From: Pedobacter terrae
GTDB lineage: Bacteria > Bacteroidota > Bacteroidia > Sphingobacteriales > Sphingobacteriaceae
Assembly (NCBI RefSeq): GCF_900100705.1
Contig: NZ_FNCH01000010.1
Location: 1-64,000, forward strand
Length of the DNA stretch: 64,000 nt
Direction: 5' to 3'
The stretch's first letter is position 1, and each line of letters opens with the position of its first letter. Below are positions 9,045 through 18,786 of the stretch, piece after piece. The position numbers and the translations under genes were made by a program. Under the pieces are notes generated by a model. It made no database searches and was not told the DNA's origin. It saw only the letters and a program-made list of their open reading frames with translations.

Positions 9045-10979
9045 ATGAGCATTAAAGAAAAAACCAATCAATTACTACATCACAGGTTCGGACCAGTTTT
9101 TTTAGTTACTGTGCTATTGTGCAGTATTTCACTGCTCACCAGAGTGGCGCTACTACTTTATAGTGCATCTGCGGTTGATTGGTCGGTTTTGAATCTCCTC
9201 AAAATTCTGTTTATTGGCTTATTTTATGACCTTGCAGCGGCATCTTTTGCTGTAATCCCGATTGTTATTTACTTATGGCTGCTTCCTTCTAAATGGTATG
9301 CCAGCAAATTTAACAGGGTATTGTTACTCATTTATTTTTTCTTCGTCGTTTTTACGCTTATTTTCAATGCTGTTTCAGAATGGTTCTTTTGGGAAGAATT
9401 TTCGGTCCGTTACAACTTTATAGCGGTCGATTACCTGGTTTACACCACAGAAGTTATCGGAAATATCCGCCAATCTTACCCGATAAACAGCATTATGGTA
9501 GGCTTGGTTATGGTAACATCATTAGTTGTTTATGGGTTAAGAAAACCGATTACCCTTTCTACCAACAATGCAACAGGTTTTGGTAAACGGACAAAAACTG
9601 CAGTGATTCTGTTGTGCCTGCCCGTACTTACCTATTTCGGTGTAAGCCATAAATTAAAATATCTAAGCAAAAACCAATATGTAAACGAGCTTTCGGGCAA
9701 TGGCATGTACGATTTTGGATTTGCTTTTTGGAATAACCAACTAGACTATAATACTTTCTACAAAACATTGCCGATTAAAAAAGCAGAGGCCATTCTCAGC
9801 AATTTGCTTCAACAAGATACAACCGTTAAAGGAGCATTTACAAATACGTCCAGAAACATGAGTAGCACAGGCATCGAAAACAAAATGAATGTGGTACTGA
9901 TTAGTGTAGAAAGTTTAAGCGCTGAATTTTTAGGCTCATTTGGCAATACCCAGCATATTACGCCACAACTCGATTCCCTGACCAAAGAAGGTTTGCTCTT
10001 TAATAATCTATATGCATCCGGAACGCGTACCGTTCGTGGTTTAGAGGCCCTTTCGCTGTGTATTCCACCTACCCCAGGCCAATCCATTGTAAAACGGCCT
10101 GATAATAAAAACCTGTTTACTTTAGGCAGCATCTTTCGTTCTAAAGGCTACAACAGCAGGTTTATTTATGGTGGTTATGGCTATTTTGATAACATGAACG
10201 AATTCTTTTCTAATAACGGCTATCAGGTAACGGATAGAAGTGCGCTTCAGGATGCTGAAATCCACTACTCGAATATCTGGGGTGTTGCTGATGAAGACTT
10301 ATTTACACTTTCACTGCGCGAACTGGATAAGGATTATCAAAATAAAAAACCTTTTTTCGCACAGATTATGACGGTTTCGAACCACCGCCCTTACACTTAT
10401 CCTGAAGGCAGAATTGATATTCCCTCGCATACCGGTAGAGAGGGTGCGGTAAAATATACCGATTATGCTATTGGTAAGTTTATAAGGGAAGCAAAACAAA
10501 AACCCTGGTTTTCAAATACCTTATTTGTTATCGTTGCCGATCATTGTGCATCAAGCGCGGGTAAAGTAGAATTACCGGTTGATAAATACCATATTCCAAT
10601 GATTTTTTATAGCCCGGGGCACATTACGCCAGGCAAATTCGAAAAACTCACTGCGCAGATTGATATTGGTCCGACCATTTTGGGTTACCTGAATTTCAGT
10701 TATAACAGTAAGTTTTTTGGTCAGGATGTATTTAAAATGAAGGATAGTGATGAGAGGGCTTTCATTAGCACTTACCAAAGTTTGGGCTATATTAAAAATA
10801 AAACCCTGGTTATCCTAAATCCGCATAAAAAAGTAGCTACATACAAGCCCGATTTCACCAACGGTGGTGCTGTAGCCGTACCGGCAAACCAGAAATTAAT
10901 TGATGAAGCGATATCCAACTATCAAATGGCATCGTACCTCTACCAAAATGGTTTGTATGGCTTTAAGTCTAAAAAGTAA
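9045..10979 (+). CDS. LTA synthase family sulfatase-fold membrane protein
   Basis: 644 residues from the ATG at 9045; an upstream TTG at 9027 would add six. About five transmembrane helices occupy residues 15-190. An extracellular alkaline-phosphatase/sulfatase-fold domain follows from about residue 250. It shows VVLISVESLSAEFLGSFG (first metal aspartate replaced by glutamate, as in LTA synthases), the nucleophile threonine near residue 329 in SGTRTVRGLEAL, IYGGYGYFDNM, and the metal motif FVIVADHCA. Firmicute relatives polymerise glycerol phosphate on lipid; Bacteroidota lack lipoteichoic acid, so here it more likely transfers a phospho-group to an envelope lipid or glycan. That role is inference. 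Single gene followed by a hairpin. Confidence 0.88.
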   Translation: MSIKEKTNQLLHHRFGPVFLVTVLLCSISLLTRVALLLYSASAVDWSVLNLLKILFIGLFYDLAAASFAVIPIVIYLWLLPSKWYASKFNRVLLLIYFFFVVFTLIFNAVSEWFFWEEFSVRYNFIAVDYLVYTTEVIGNIRQSYPINSIMVGLVMVTSLVVYGLRKPITLSTNNATGFGKRTKTAVILLCLPVLTYFGVSHKLKYLSKNQYVNELSGNGMYDFGFAFWNNQLDYNTFYKTLPIKKAEAILSNLLQQDTTVKGAFTNTSRNMSSTGIENKMNVVLISVESLSAEFLGSFGNTQHITPQLDSLTKEGLLFNNLYASGTRTVRGLEALSLCIPPTPGQSIVKRPDNKNLFTLGSIFRSKGYNSRFIYGGYGYFDNMNEFFSNNGYQVTDRSALQDAEIHYSNIWGVADEDLFTLSLRELDKDYQNKKPFFAQIMTVSNHRPYTYPEGRIDIPSHTGREGAVKYTDYAIGKFIREAKQKPWFSNTLFVIVADHCASSAGKVELPVDKYHIPMIFYSPGHITPGKFEKLTAQIDIGPTILGYLNFSYNSKFFGQDVFKMKDSDERAFISTYQSLGYIKNKTLVILNPHKKVATYKPDFTNGGAVAVPANQKLIDEAISNYQMASYLYQNGLYGFKSKK

Positions 10980-11010
10980 CCCTAATAATTTTAACCAATA
11001 GCATAATATT

Positions 11011-11052
11011 AGCTGCAGCCTGTTTAATAAAACCAACTAACTGCAGCTTTTA
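11011..11052 (+). terminator. Probable terminator after the LTA-synthase-like gene
   Basis: AGCTGCAG at 11011-11018 and CTGCAGCT at 11041-11048 pair perfectly and are followed by TTT. The loop is rather long at 22 bases. Confidence 0.45.
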
Positions 11053-11247
11053 TCAGGCCTCTGCTCTTCATTTTTTTGCCAATCCGGCGATATAGCGATA
11101 CATGCCACGATAGTTTTCTACAAAACAGCAATGGCGTGTCTGGCACTGCTTTCTTCAACATCTCTTCCTGAAAAAAAACTATTTGACGCATTTAAAACTT
11201 GTCAGATTAGTTAAAATTGATCATTAAACATCTAACCGAATTTAATT

Positions 11248-12519
11248 ATGAAAAAAACATTATTATGCGCGCTCGCATCAGCGCTATTGTTTGCGGGCTG
11301 TTCTAAAAACGAGATCATCAGCCCGGATCCAACATTAACTCAGCAAGCATTGGCCGTTATGAAAACTGACTCATTGGGCGGGGCCGCAGCTGCTTTGGCC
11401 GTTCAGGGCATCGCACAAATTGATGCTTCAACTGTTCAACAAACGATCAAGGGTTTTGGCGGCGCCAATATCGTTGCCTGGACCGGCGACCTGACAAGCA
11501 CCCAAAGAAATACCGCGTTCTCACCCACAAATGGCATCGGCCTTAGTATCGTCCGGGTTAGAGTTCCTAATTCCAGTTCAGAATTTGCCGCTGAGAAAGC
11601 GACCATAGATGCCTGCAAGTCGTTCGGTGGCTCAGCAATTGCCTCCGCCTGGTCTGCACCGGCATCAATGAAGACTAACGGAAGTATTGTAGGCGGCAAA
11701 ATAAAAACAGCATCTTACGCAAATTATGCGGCACATTTAAGTGCATTTAACACCGCAGTCGGCGGACTTGCTGCAATTAGTCCGACAAATGAACCAGATT
11801 ATAAAGTTAATTATGAATCTATGGAACTCACCGCTCCGGAAGTAGCAGACTTTGTTGCTGCCCAGGGCAGCAATTGTGGTGCCCCGATTATGGCACCTGA
11901 ACCTTTCCAGATGAATCAAACCTACATCAACACTTACCTAAGCAATGCGACAGCAAAATCTAAAACCAGCTTCGTTTGCGGACATATATATGGTAAGACC
12001 CCTTACAATTTGGGTAACATTGGTAAACCCGTATGGATGACAGAGCATTACACAAATTCAAATATCAGTGGAGACGACTGGTCAAATGCCATGACTGCTG
12101 CCAAAGAAATACACGACTGTATGAATTCCGGATGGAGTGCCTATGTATGGTGGTACATCAGAAGAAGTTACGGCCCAATCAGTGAAAGCGGCAATATTCA
12201 AAAAATTGGCTACATCATGGCGCACTACGCCAGGTATGTCCGTCCAGGATACACTAAAATCAGCTGTACATCAAACCCAAGTACAGGTGTTTATGTTACT
12301 GCTTATAAAAGTGGTACAAAACTAGTACTGGTTATTGTAAACCAAAATCCATCAACCACCTTTCAAAATTTCAGTTATTCAGGAATAACAGTGAGCGGGT
12401 TTAACCGCTATTTCACAACCAGCGCGACCAATCTGAGCTCAAATAACTTCGCTGTATCAGGCGGTAGTTTTGGCATAAACCTGGCCGCATCCAGCGTTAC
12501 CACGCTCGTCTCTTATTAA
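11248..12519 (+). CDS. GH30 glucuronoxylanase-like lipoprotein (GH30_8 type)
   Basis: 423 residues. The lipoprotein signal MKKTLLCALASALLFAGCSK places the lipid cysteine at residue 18. The GH30 domain starts about residue 55 (QTIKGFGGANIVAW). The acid/base glutamate is E182 in ISPTNEPDYK, and the nucleophile is E266 in VWMTEHYTN. VWWYIRRSYGPISE followed by YARYVRPGY is the signature of bacterial subfamily 8 xylanases; an arginine in this region contacts the methylglucuronate side chain in characterised members. A short beta domain finishes the protein. It likely cuts glucuronoxylan at the cell surface. It has no xylan-locus neighbours, and its base composition is more G/C-rich than the adjoining genes. 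Confidence 0.88.
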   Translation: MKKTLLCALASALLFAGCSKNEIISPDPTLTQQALAVMKTDSLGGAAAALAVQGIAQIDASTVQQTIKGFGGANIVAWTGDLTSTQRNTAFSPTNGIGLSIVRVRVPNSSSEFAAEKATIDACKSFGGSAIASAWSAPASMKTNGSIVGGKIKTASYANYAAHLSAFNTAVGGLAAISPTNEPDYKVNYESMELTAPEVADFVAAQGSNCGAPIMAPEPFQMNQTYINTYLSNATAKSKTSFVCGHIYGKTPYNLGNIGKPVWMTEHYTNSNISGDDWSNAMTAAKEIHDCMNSGWSAYVWWYIRRSYGPISESGNIQKIGYIMAHYARYVRPGYTKISCTSNPSTGVYVTAYKSGTKLVLVIVNQNPSTTFQNFSYSGITVSGFNRYFTTSATNLSSNNFAVSGGSFGINLAASSVTTLVSY

Positions 12520-12597
12520 AGTATACCGGTATTGTTGTGATAGCCTTGATGGATGCAGACAGCAGAATTTCATCCCCAAACAAGTGAATTAAAAATG

Positions 12598-12622
12598 GCC
12601 TGTTCGATTTTTTCGGACAGGC
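12598..12622 (+). terminator. Terminator after the GH30 xylanase-like gene
   Basis: GCCTGTTCG and CGGACAGGC form a 9-bp stem (one G-U) around a short T-rich loop, followed by TTCTTT. Confidence 0.6.
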
Positions 12623-12793
12623 TTCTTTCCGTTCATATCCATAACTATTCAAAAATAATAGCAGAGCAGCCATATAACACGTTGTAATTGCGAGGGCTTG
12701 GGATTTATCCTAAAAGAGATCTACATCAATAAGAATTGAAAGATTCGGCAATGACGTGAATCAATAACAACTATTTCTTATCACACCGGTAAA

Positions 12794-13288
12794 TCAATGC
12801 GGCAACCTGTCTCTGATCAGTCCATAAACCCAGGTACCTGCAATAGCGCTTAAAAGCGTAACAGCAATAACCGTTGCACCGGTACCAATCTGTGCAAAAA
12901 GTGGCCCCGGACAGGCTCCGGTAATTGCCCAACCCAGTCCGAATAGCAAGCCGCCATAGATCTGGCCTTGATTGAAAGTCTTCGGATGAAATTCGATACG
13001 CTCGCCATAAATGGTCTTAATATTGAATTTTTTGATCAACCAAACAGAGATCATTCCTACCAATACCGCACTTCCAATAATGCCATACATGTGAAACGAC
13101 TGCAGGCGAAACATCTCCTGGATCCGGAACCAGCTTACCACTTCTGATTTAACGAAGACAATACCAAATAATATACCCACAACCATGTATTTGATGTTAT
13201 GATACCATTTGTGCGTTAATTCACTGTTATTTACGCACACCGCATCCAAAGTACGGGTTTCAAAATCGGTGTTTTTATGTTGTAACAT
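12794..13288 (-). CDS. YeeE/YedE-type sulfur transporter half, second unit
   Basis: 164 residues with an N-terminal cytoplasmic piece of about 25 residues and then four hydrophobic helices (about 32-50, 66-86, 108-126, 138-155). The motif GGLLFGLGWAITGACPGPL, with its conserved cysteine, is the hallmark of the YeeE/YedE (DUF6691-like) family, whose members move thiosulfate or other sulfur compounds through cysteine relays. It starts 9 bp after the partner gene at 13298-13870. The pair corresponds to the two halves of a full-length YeeE. It is the last gene of the sulfur operon. Confidence 0.82.
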   Translation of the reverse strand: MLQHKNTDFETRTLDAVCVNNSELTHKWYHNIKYMVVGILFGIVFVKSEVVSWFRIQEMFRLQSFHMYGIIGSAVLVGMISVWLIKKFNIKTIYGERIEFHPKTFNQGQIYGGLLFGLGWAITGACPGPLFAQIGTGATVIAVTLLSAIAGTWVYGLIRDRLPH

Positions 13289-13297
13289 GATAATTTT

Positions 13298-13870
13298 TTA
13301 GAGGGATAAAATGTGAGGCAAAATTAAATTAGCCATAATGAAACCGCCAATCATAAAACAAATAGTGGATATTAATGATGGCCATTGCAAATTAGACAGG
13401 CCCATAATAGCATGCCCACTGGTACAGCCACCAGCATACCGGGTGCCAAAACCCACTAAAAATCCACCAACTACCATAAGCAGAAAACCTTTCAACGTAA
13501 GTAATGCTGGCCAATTCATAATTTCCTGTGGTATTAAGTTATCGTAATTGGTAATGCCATAACCTGCTAATTCGGTTGCTAACTTTGGATTAACTTCAAT
13601 AGGATTTGGATTGGAGAGCAGGGCAATTGCGATGGCGCCACCAACCAAAATTCCGAATACAAAAAACAAATTCCAGGCTTCTTTCTTCCAGTCGTATTTA
13701 AAAAAAGGGATGTTTGCAGGTAGGCAGGCCGCACAGATATGTCTTAAGGAAGAGCTGATGCCAAACGACTTGTTTCCAAGTATCAGCAATGCTGGTACGG
13801 TTAACCCGATTAGCGGACCGGCTATGTACCAGGGCCAGGGCTGTTTTATAAATTCTATCATTTTTTGCAA
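13298..13870 (-). CDS. YeeE/YedE-type sulfur transporter half, first unit
   Basis: 190 residues, membrane protein. Visible are [33 protein letters not shown] split by a loop, a helix near residues 65-86, and [25 protein letters not shown] containing the conserved GGCTSGH cysteine of the YeeE/YedE family. Cysteines in HICAAC and GGCTSGH are the likely sulfur relay. It is followed at once by the second half and preceded by the MBL-rhodanese gene. Confidence 0.85.
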   Translation of the reverse strand: MQKMIEFIKQPWPWYIAGPLIGLTVPALLILGNKSFGISSSLRHICAACLPANIPFFKYDWKKEAWNLFFVFGILVGGAIAIALLSNPNPIEVNPKLATELAGYGITNYDNLIPQEIMNWPALLTLKGFLLMVVGGFLVGFGTRYAGGCTSGHAIMGLSNLQWPSLISTICFMIGGFIMANLILPHILSL

Positions 13871-13940
13871 TTGTTAATTATTAACCTGAATTCGATAATT
13901 ATTTGTTAAAAATAGTGCTTTAAAAGCGATTGATTTCGAT

Positions 13941-15326
13941 CTATTCTTCACCCTCAGCAGCCAGCCATTCTTTCATACCTCCAGAAAAATTCTTCACGTT
14001 TTTGAAACCGTTTTTTGCAAGTATAGAATAAGCTATTGCTGAACGGTCTCCCGCCTGGCAGTGAATAATTACCTGTTTATCTTTACTGATTTTATCCAGA
14101 TGATCGGGAAGGGTTCCCACAAAAACATGGTCTGCCCCTTCTATGTGTCCTGCTTCATATTCGGTTACCCCACGTACATCTATAAGCTGAACATTTTCAT
14201 TATTGAGGTGTGTTTTAAACTCATCAACTACAATAACATCAGCCTTTTGCAGTTCTATACCCAAATCATTCACATCCGAAATATACCCATAAATATTATC
14301 CAGACCAATACGCATTAATTTTCGGGTTAGGTCTTCTATTTGGTGATCATCACAAACCAACATAAACTGTTCCTGATAATTGAGTAACCACCCTGTCCAG
14401 GTTGAAAAAGAATTATTGCCTTGGATGTTCAGACTACCGGGAATAAATCCTCTGGCAAAATCTACTTTATCTCTCGTATCTATGATTTTTAAGCCATTGG
14501 TATAGGCATTTAAAAACTGTGCTCCTGATAGTTTTTGATGTTTGGGTACCGCTACCAATAAGGGACGATTGACCCTATTTAGATGTTTCATCATCGCAAA
14601 ATATTTAGGTGGTTCAGGCTGATCCGCTAAAAGGAGGTCGGTAAATTCTTGTTCATTATCATCATGCTGAAATGCCCAGTTGCGGATTTTTTCATAACCT
14701 ACGGTTGAACTATGTACTGCTCCCAAAGCTTTTCCACAGGCTGAACCTGCGCCATGACCCGACCAAACCTGAAGATATTCGGGCAAAGCGGCAAACTTTT
14801 TCAACGATTGGTACATTTGCTTAGCGCCTGTTTCTTTTGTACCGATTAGCCCTGCTGCTTTTTCCAGTAAATCAGGGCGACCAACATCACCTACAAATAC
14901 AAAATCACCTGTTAATACCATCGCGGGTTTGCCTGTTGCCGGATGATCTGTGAGCAAAAAACTGATGCTTTCTGGCGTATGGCCGGGTGTATGCATAACC
15001 TCTAGAGTCAGGTTCCCTACCCTGATCAAATCGCCATCGCTCAGCCCATTATGCGGAAACTGATATTGCCAGTCTTCGCCTCCCTCATCAGAAAGATAAA
15101 TTGTTGCCCCTGTAGCGGCACTCAACTCTCTTGAGCCACAAAGAAAATCTGCATGTATATGGGTTTCGGCAATATGTGTGATACGCAGATTATTTTGCGT
15201 TGCAATTTCCAGATACACATCAATATCTCTTTTAGCATCTATCACAATGGCTTCGCCGGTAGCCTGGCAACCTATTACGTAACTGCCCTGTGCTAAACTT
15301 TTATCATATACGTGTTGAAAAAACAT
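13941..15326 (-). CDS. MBL-fold persulfide-dioxygenase-like hydrolase fused to rhodanese domains
   Basis: 461 residues. Residues 1-240 are a metallo-beta-lactamase domain of the ETHE1/persulfide dioxygenase group: ETHIHADFLCG, HTPGHTPESISFLL and TGDFVFVGDVGRPDL supply the metal ligands, and WSGHGAGSACG follows. Residues about 260-350 are a first rhodanese-like domain without a standard active-site loop (LVCDDHQIED). Residues about 365-460 are a second rhodanese with the active cysteine in IHCQAGDRSA. Such fusions oxidise or move persulfide sulfur. It sits between TauE-like and YeeE-like transporters, consistent with sulfide or persulfide detoxification. Confidence 0.9.
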   Translation of the reverse strand: MFFQHVYDKSLAQGSYVIGCQATGEAIVIDAKRDIDVYLEIATQNNLRITHIAETHIHADFLCGSRELSAATGATIYLSDEGGEDWQYQFPHNGLSDGDLIRVGNLTLEVMHTPGHTPESISFLLTDHPATGKPAMVLTGDFVFVGDVGRPDLLEKAAGLIGTKETGAKQMYQSLKKFAALPEYLQVWSGHGAGSACGKALGAVHSSTVGYEKIRNWAFQHDDNEQEFTDLLLADQPEPPKYFAMMKHLNRVNRPLLVAVPKHQKLSGAQFLNAYTNGLKIIDTRDKVDFARGFIPGSLNIQGNNSFSTWTGWLLNYQEQFMLVCDDHQIEDLTRKLMRIGLDNIYGYISDVNDLGIELQKADVIVVDEFKTHLNNENVQLIDVRGVTEYEAGHIEGADHVFVGTLPDHLDKISKDKQVIIHCQAGDRSAIAYSILAKNGFKNVKNFSGGMKEWLAAEGEE

Positions 15327-15396
15327 AGTGCTTATTTTTTAATGATTAATATTCTGTTACTTAATTTATCTTATTGATTTTTTATCCGGATACCAA

Positions 15397-16194
15397 TTAT
15401 TTCAATACTGTTTCTTTAATTATGATGTAAATCCCCATTACCAGCACAAACCAACCGAAAGCGGGTTTGAGTTTTTTACCATCAATTTTTGCAGATAAAA
15501 AACTGCCGATCAGAATTCCTATAATGGCAATAAAAGTTACCGTTAACAAGAAATGCCAATGAATAGCCGTATGATCAATTGAAAATAAAAAACCGAGTAA
15601 AGAATTTGTGGAAATGATCAATAGTGAAGTTCCAATAGCTACTTTCATGGGAAGTTTCAATAAATTGGCCAGTACAGGAATGATCAAAAAGCCACCGCCT
15701 GCCCCGATAAATCCTGTAATTGTTCCTATAAAAACGCCTATCGCAAAAACTAAAGGATAATTAAATTTTTGTTTTTGTAGTGTGTCATTGCTGGCTTGTT
15801 TATCTTTCTTGATCATGCTGTATGAAGCAAAAACCATCAGCACGGCAAAAATCAACATCAAAAAAACACTTTTGGTAAGGGTAAAATTTCCGGCACTGAA
15901 AATTTCGCCAGGCATAACTGGCATGATATAGGCCCTTGTAAGAAAAACAGAAATGATAGATGGAACACCAAACACCGCCGCCATCTTGATGTTGACTAAC
16001 CCCTGTTTAAAATAGGAAAAGGAGCCAATTACGCTTGTTGCGCCTACAATAAAAAGGGAATAAGTGGTGGCTAATGTAGTATCAATGCTAAACAAATAAA
16101 CTAGAACAGGAACGGTAAGAATACTCCCGCCACCACCGATCAGGCCTAAAGAGATACCGATAAAAATTGAAGCGATGTAACCTGCTATGTCCAT
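15397..16194 (-). CDS. TauE/SafE family anion (sulfite) exporter
   Basis: 265 residues with about eight hydrophobic helices in two related halves. Each half begins with the family glycine motif: GISLGLIGGGGSILTVPVL near the N-terminus and GTITGFIGAGGGFLIIPVL near residue 157. Proteins of this family export sulfite, sulfoacetate or related anions. Its place between a Crp-type regulator and an MBL-rhodanese gene fits removal of sulfite made from persulfide. Substrate is inferred from context. Confidence 0.88.
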   Translation of the reverse strand: MDIAGYIASIFIGISLGLIGGGGSILTVPVLVYLFSIDTTLATTYSLFIVGATSVIGSFSYFKQGLVNIKMAAVFGVPSIISVFLTRAYIMPVMPGEIFSAGNFTLTKSVFLMLIFAVLMVFASYSMIKKDKQASNDTLQKQKFNYPLVFAIGVFIGTITGFIGAGGGFLIIPVLANLLKLPMKVAIGTSLLIISTNSLLGFLFSIDHTAIHWHFLLTVTFIAIIGILIGSFLSAKIDGKKLKPAFGWFVLVMGIYIIIKETVLK

Positions 16195-16254
16195 TGTTTT
16201 TAAAATTGATACAACAAAGGTGCATCAACTTAAAAACAAGTACAGCTACTTTAG

Positions 16255-16878
16255 TTACACAAGGAATATTTTATTTCTGCCAAGTTGAACCATGCCTTCT
16301 TCTTCCAATTGTTTCAATAGTCTGGAAACCACTACCCGAGCCGTTCCAAGTTCATTGGCCAGTTGCTCGTGGGTGATTTGAATGGTTTTTGATAGGGTTA
16401 ACTCAGATTTCTTTTTGAGCAAATTCAATAAGCGCTCGTCTACTTTTTTAAAGGAAATGGCATTCACAATTTCCAACAATTCTTCAAAACGTTTGTGATA
16501 TAAACGAAAAATATAATCCAGCCACTGCGGATACTCTTTAATGAACAGGGAGACTTTGTCAATCGGCAAAAAAAGAATTTCAGCGTATTCTTCTACCTCT
16601 GCCTTTACTTTGCTTGTTTCATTGTGCAGTCCACCCAAAAACGACATGATGCAGCTTTCGCCTGCTTTGATGTAATACAACAAAATTTCCCTGCCATCTT
16701 CTTCTGTCCTCATTACTTTCATGGTTCCTTTGGTCACAATTGGAATAGAACGGATATGGGCATTATCATTTACAATAATGCTTCCTGCCTGGTAGGTTTT
16801 GAGTATGCTATATTGATATAGTTTTTCAACCAATTCTGGCGAAGACTTAAATTCTGTTATTTGTTGTAAACCATCCAT
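16255..16878 (-). CDS. Crp/Fnr family regulator of the sulfur operon
   Basis: 207 residues: an effector domain (about 20-130, with GTMKVMRTEEDGREILLYY and GESCIMSFLGGL) and a C-terminal winged helix (about 150-207, with ITHEQLANELGTARVVVSRLL as recognition region). A cysteine in GESCIMSFLGG could be redox or persulfide sensing, but nothing proves it. It is the first gene of a minus-strand run of five sulfur genes, 60 bp before TauE, so it probably controls them. The effector is unknown. Confidence 0.85.
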   Translation of the reverse strand: MDGLQQITEFKSSPELVEKLYQYSILKTYQAGSIIVNDNAHIRSIPIVTKGTMKVMRTEEDGREILLYYIKAGESCIMSFLGGLHNETSKVKAEVEEYAEILFLPIDKVSLFIKEYPQWLDYIFRLYHKRFEELLEIVNAISFKKVDERLLNLLKKKSELTLSKTIQITHEQLANELGTARVVVSRLLKQLEEEGMVQLGRNKIFLV

Positions 16879-17222
16879 TTTTCAAAAATACGCTTTTGCT
16901 TCGTAGCCTCATTGTCATATTGTAAACAGCAAATTATTGCCATCGCTGTAAGCTTAGCTATTTTTCATACTATTTAAAAGTATTTCTTAATTTCCTGTTG
17001 TAAAATTGGCCATATACGCATATAGCCTATATAGAAACCATTTATCATTTAAAGAAATGTAACTTAAGCCACAAGCTAAAATTAAATAGGCAACCGACAA
17101 CCTCAGTTATGCCTTCATTATTTGATCAGGTATCACCACCTCCAACAAAAAAATCGATCCTGTAAAACTTATTTACAGGATCGATTTTGAATTTAGCTTA
17201 AAAAGGTAACCCGTTAAGCAGT
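16879..17222. other. Intergenic stretch
   Basis: 344 bases without a gene between the Crp gene and the SusD-like gene, both on the minus strand. It contains the terminator hairpin at 17150-17188. Nothing else was recognised. Confidence 0.6.
17150..17188 (-). terminator. Terminator of the first SusC/SusD operon
   Basis: AAAATCGATCCTGTAAA and TTTACAGGATCGATTTT form a perfect 17-bp stem with a 5-base loop, 34 bases past the SusD-like stop codon. Confidence 0.8.
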
Positions 17223-18773
17223 CTATTTATCCCAAAAAACACGAGTATCCATATTATCTGGCCCGCCATTGTCTGCAACGGCAGCCTGGTAATTGGTTAA
17301 ATTTGCAGAAAGCTCAAGCGTTGGGTAAACAAACCGCCGGACAAAACCGCCGGTTATGCTTTGTCCCGGGATGGTATTGGGCGATAAGGCCGGAAAACCG
17401 CTTCTCCTGAAGTTGGCAAATGCCTCGGTACCATTGCCCCAGGAAGCCACCCAATATTGTGTATTAATAAGATTGAGTGCATTTGCCGAATTATAAGCGT
17501 TAACCGGATTATTAATAAATGCATTTTGCGTAGCCAAAGGAATGATGGCTGCCGGGTTATAGGTTGTCCATTGGTCCATTGCCGCACGTATACCATTGGC
17601 ATAATACACATCTGCTGTACTGCCGCCGGTTATCCAGCCTCTAAAAGCGGCCTCTGCCAAAAGGAATTGCGTTTGAGCGTGAGTGATAAAAAATTGCGGA
17701 GCGGTTAAACTACCGAAAATACTATAATTAACCTGCGAATAATTAAAGCCTGAGCCGTTAGCACCTCTAAATCCCGGAGCAGTTGGTAAAGTAGCACTGC
17801 TATAGCCTACAGGAAGTCCGAACTGGTTTGCAGATATGGTATCTGGTACGGATGTAGGCGCAGCTAAGGGGTTTGCATATTTACCGGATATAAACTTCAA
17901 TCGTGGATCACCACTATTTTTGAGCTGATCTACAAAGGGAGCGGCTAAATAATAAGTATTCGCTATTGCTGTAATCGTCTGGCTCACGGGATTCACGTAA
18001 GTGGTATTGTATTTCAGGAAACAGTTGTCGGCATTTGAAGTCATAACGCCTCCAGCAACGGCCGCTTGCACAATAGTTTGCGCTTTTGCCGGATCTATTT
18101 TACTATACCTCATGCCCAAACGAAGTAACAAAGAGTAACCCAGTTTTTTCCATTGGGCAATATTCCCGCCGTAAAATACATCAGCTTTTACGATATCTTT
18201 TGCTGGATCGAGCGCTGCTGTAGCCTCCGTAACTTCTTTAATCAGGTCGGTGTAAATCACTGCCTGGTTATCGTATTTAGGCGTAAGTATATTTGATAAA
18301 TAGGCTTGTCCGGCTTCAGTATAAGGCACGTTTCCGTAAGAGTCTACCAACATCATAAATTGATAAGCTTTCCAGATTCTGGCTTCGTTATATAAATTTG
18401 TTCTTGCCGGATTGCCTTTGATTTGGCTTAATATCTGCACCAATAATTGAACAGGGCCTGAAGAACTTGTTGCGCCAGTATTTGTTCCCGTATACTCAGC
18501 ATTCCATTTTGACGAAGTATAAGTTTGATTCAGCTGATTAAAATTAAATGCCGAGGTAACTCCCGAAAACGGATTTACAAATTGCTGTACAATGGTTGGC
18601 TCAGTTTCCATCGTAGCGCCGTGTGTTCCAAATTGTGCACTCGTAAATAAGAATGCTGCGTCGAGCTCTGTTGGATTATTTGGATTAATATTCAGTTTAT
18701 CAAAGCCTTTATTGCAACTGGAAATGATTAAAGCACAGGTGACGATGGCTATAATTCTAATTAAATTTTTCAT
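17223..18773 (-). CDS. SusD/RagB-family lipoprotein (SusD-like_2 type)
   Basis: 516 residues. The lipoprotein signal ends in IISSCNKGF with the lipid cysteine near residue 20. The mature protein begins FDKLNINPNNPTELDAAFLF, typical of the SusD-like_2 branch, and has helical TPR-like regions such as LYNEARIWKAYQFMMLVDSYGNVPYTEA (split here by residues about 125-152). It is the surface ligand-binding lid of the SusC-like channel encoded 13 bp upstream. No glycan enzyme lies beside it, so the ligand could be a peptide, glycan or other nutrient. Confidence 0.9.
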   Translation of the reverse strand: MKNLIRIIAIVTCALIISSCNKGFDKLNINPNNPTELDAAFLFTSAQFGTHGATMETEPTIVQQFVNPFSGVTSAFNFNQLNQTYTSSKWNAEYTGTNTGATSSSGPVQLLVQILSQIKGNPARTNLYNEARIWKAYQFMMLVDSYGNVPYTEAGQAYLSNILTPKYDNQAVIYTDLIKEVTEATAALDPAKDIVKADVFYGGNIAQWKKLGYSLLLRLGMRYSKIDPAKAQTIVQAAVAGGVMTSNADNCFLKYNTTYVNPVSQTITAIANTYYLAAPFVDQLKNSGDPRLKFISGKYANPLAAPTSVPDTISANQFGLPVGYSSATLPTAPGFRGANGSGFNYSQVNYSIFGSLTAPQFFITHAQTQFLLAEAAFRGWITGGSTADVYYANGIRAAMDQWTTYNPAAIIPLATQNAFINNPVNAYNSANALNLINTQYWVASWGNGTEAFANFRRSGFPALSPNTIPGQSITGGFVRRFVYPTLELSANLTNYQAAVADNGGPDNMDTRVFWDK

Positions 18774-18786
18774 ATTGTATATAGCG

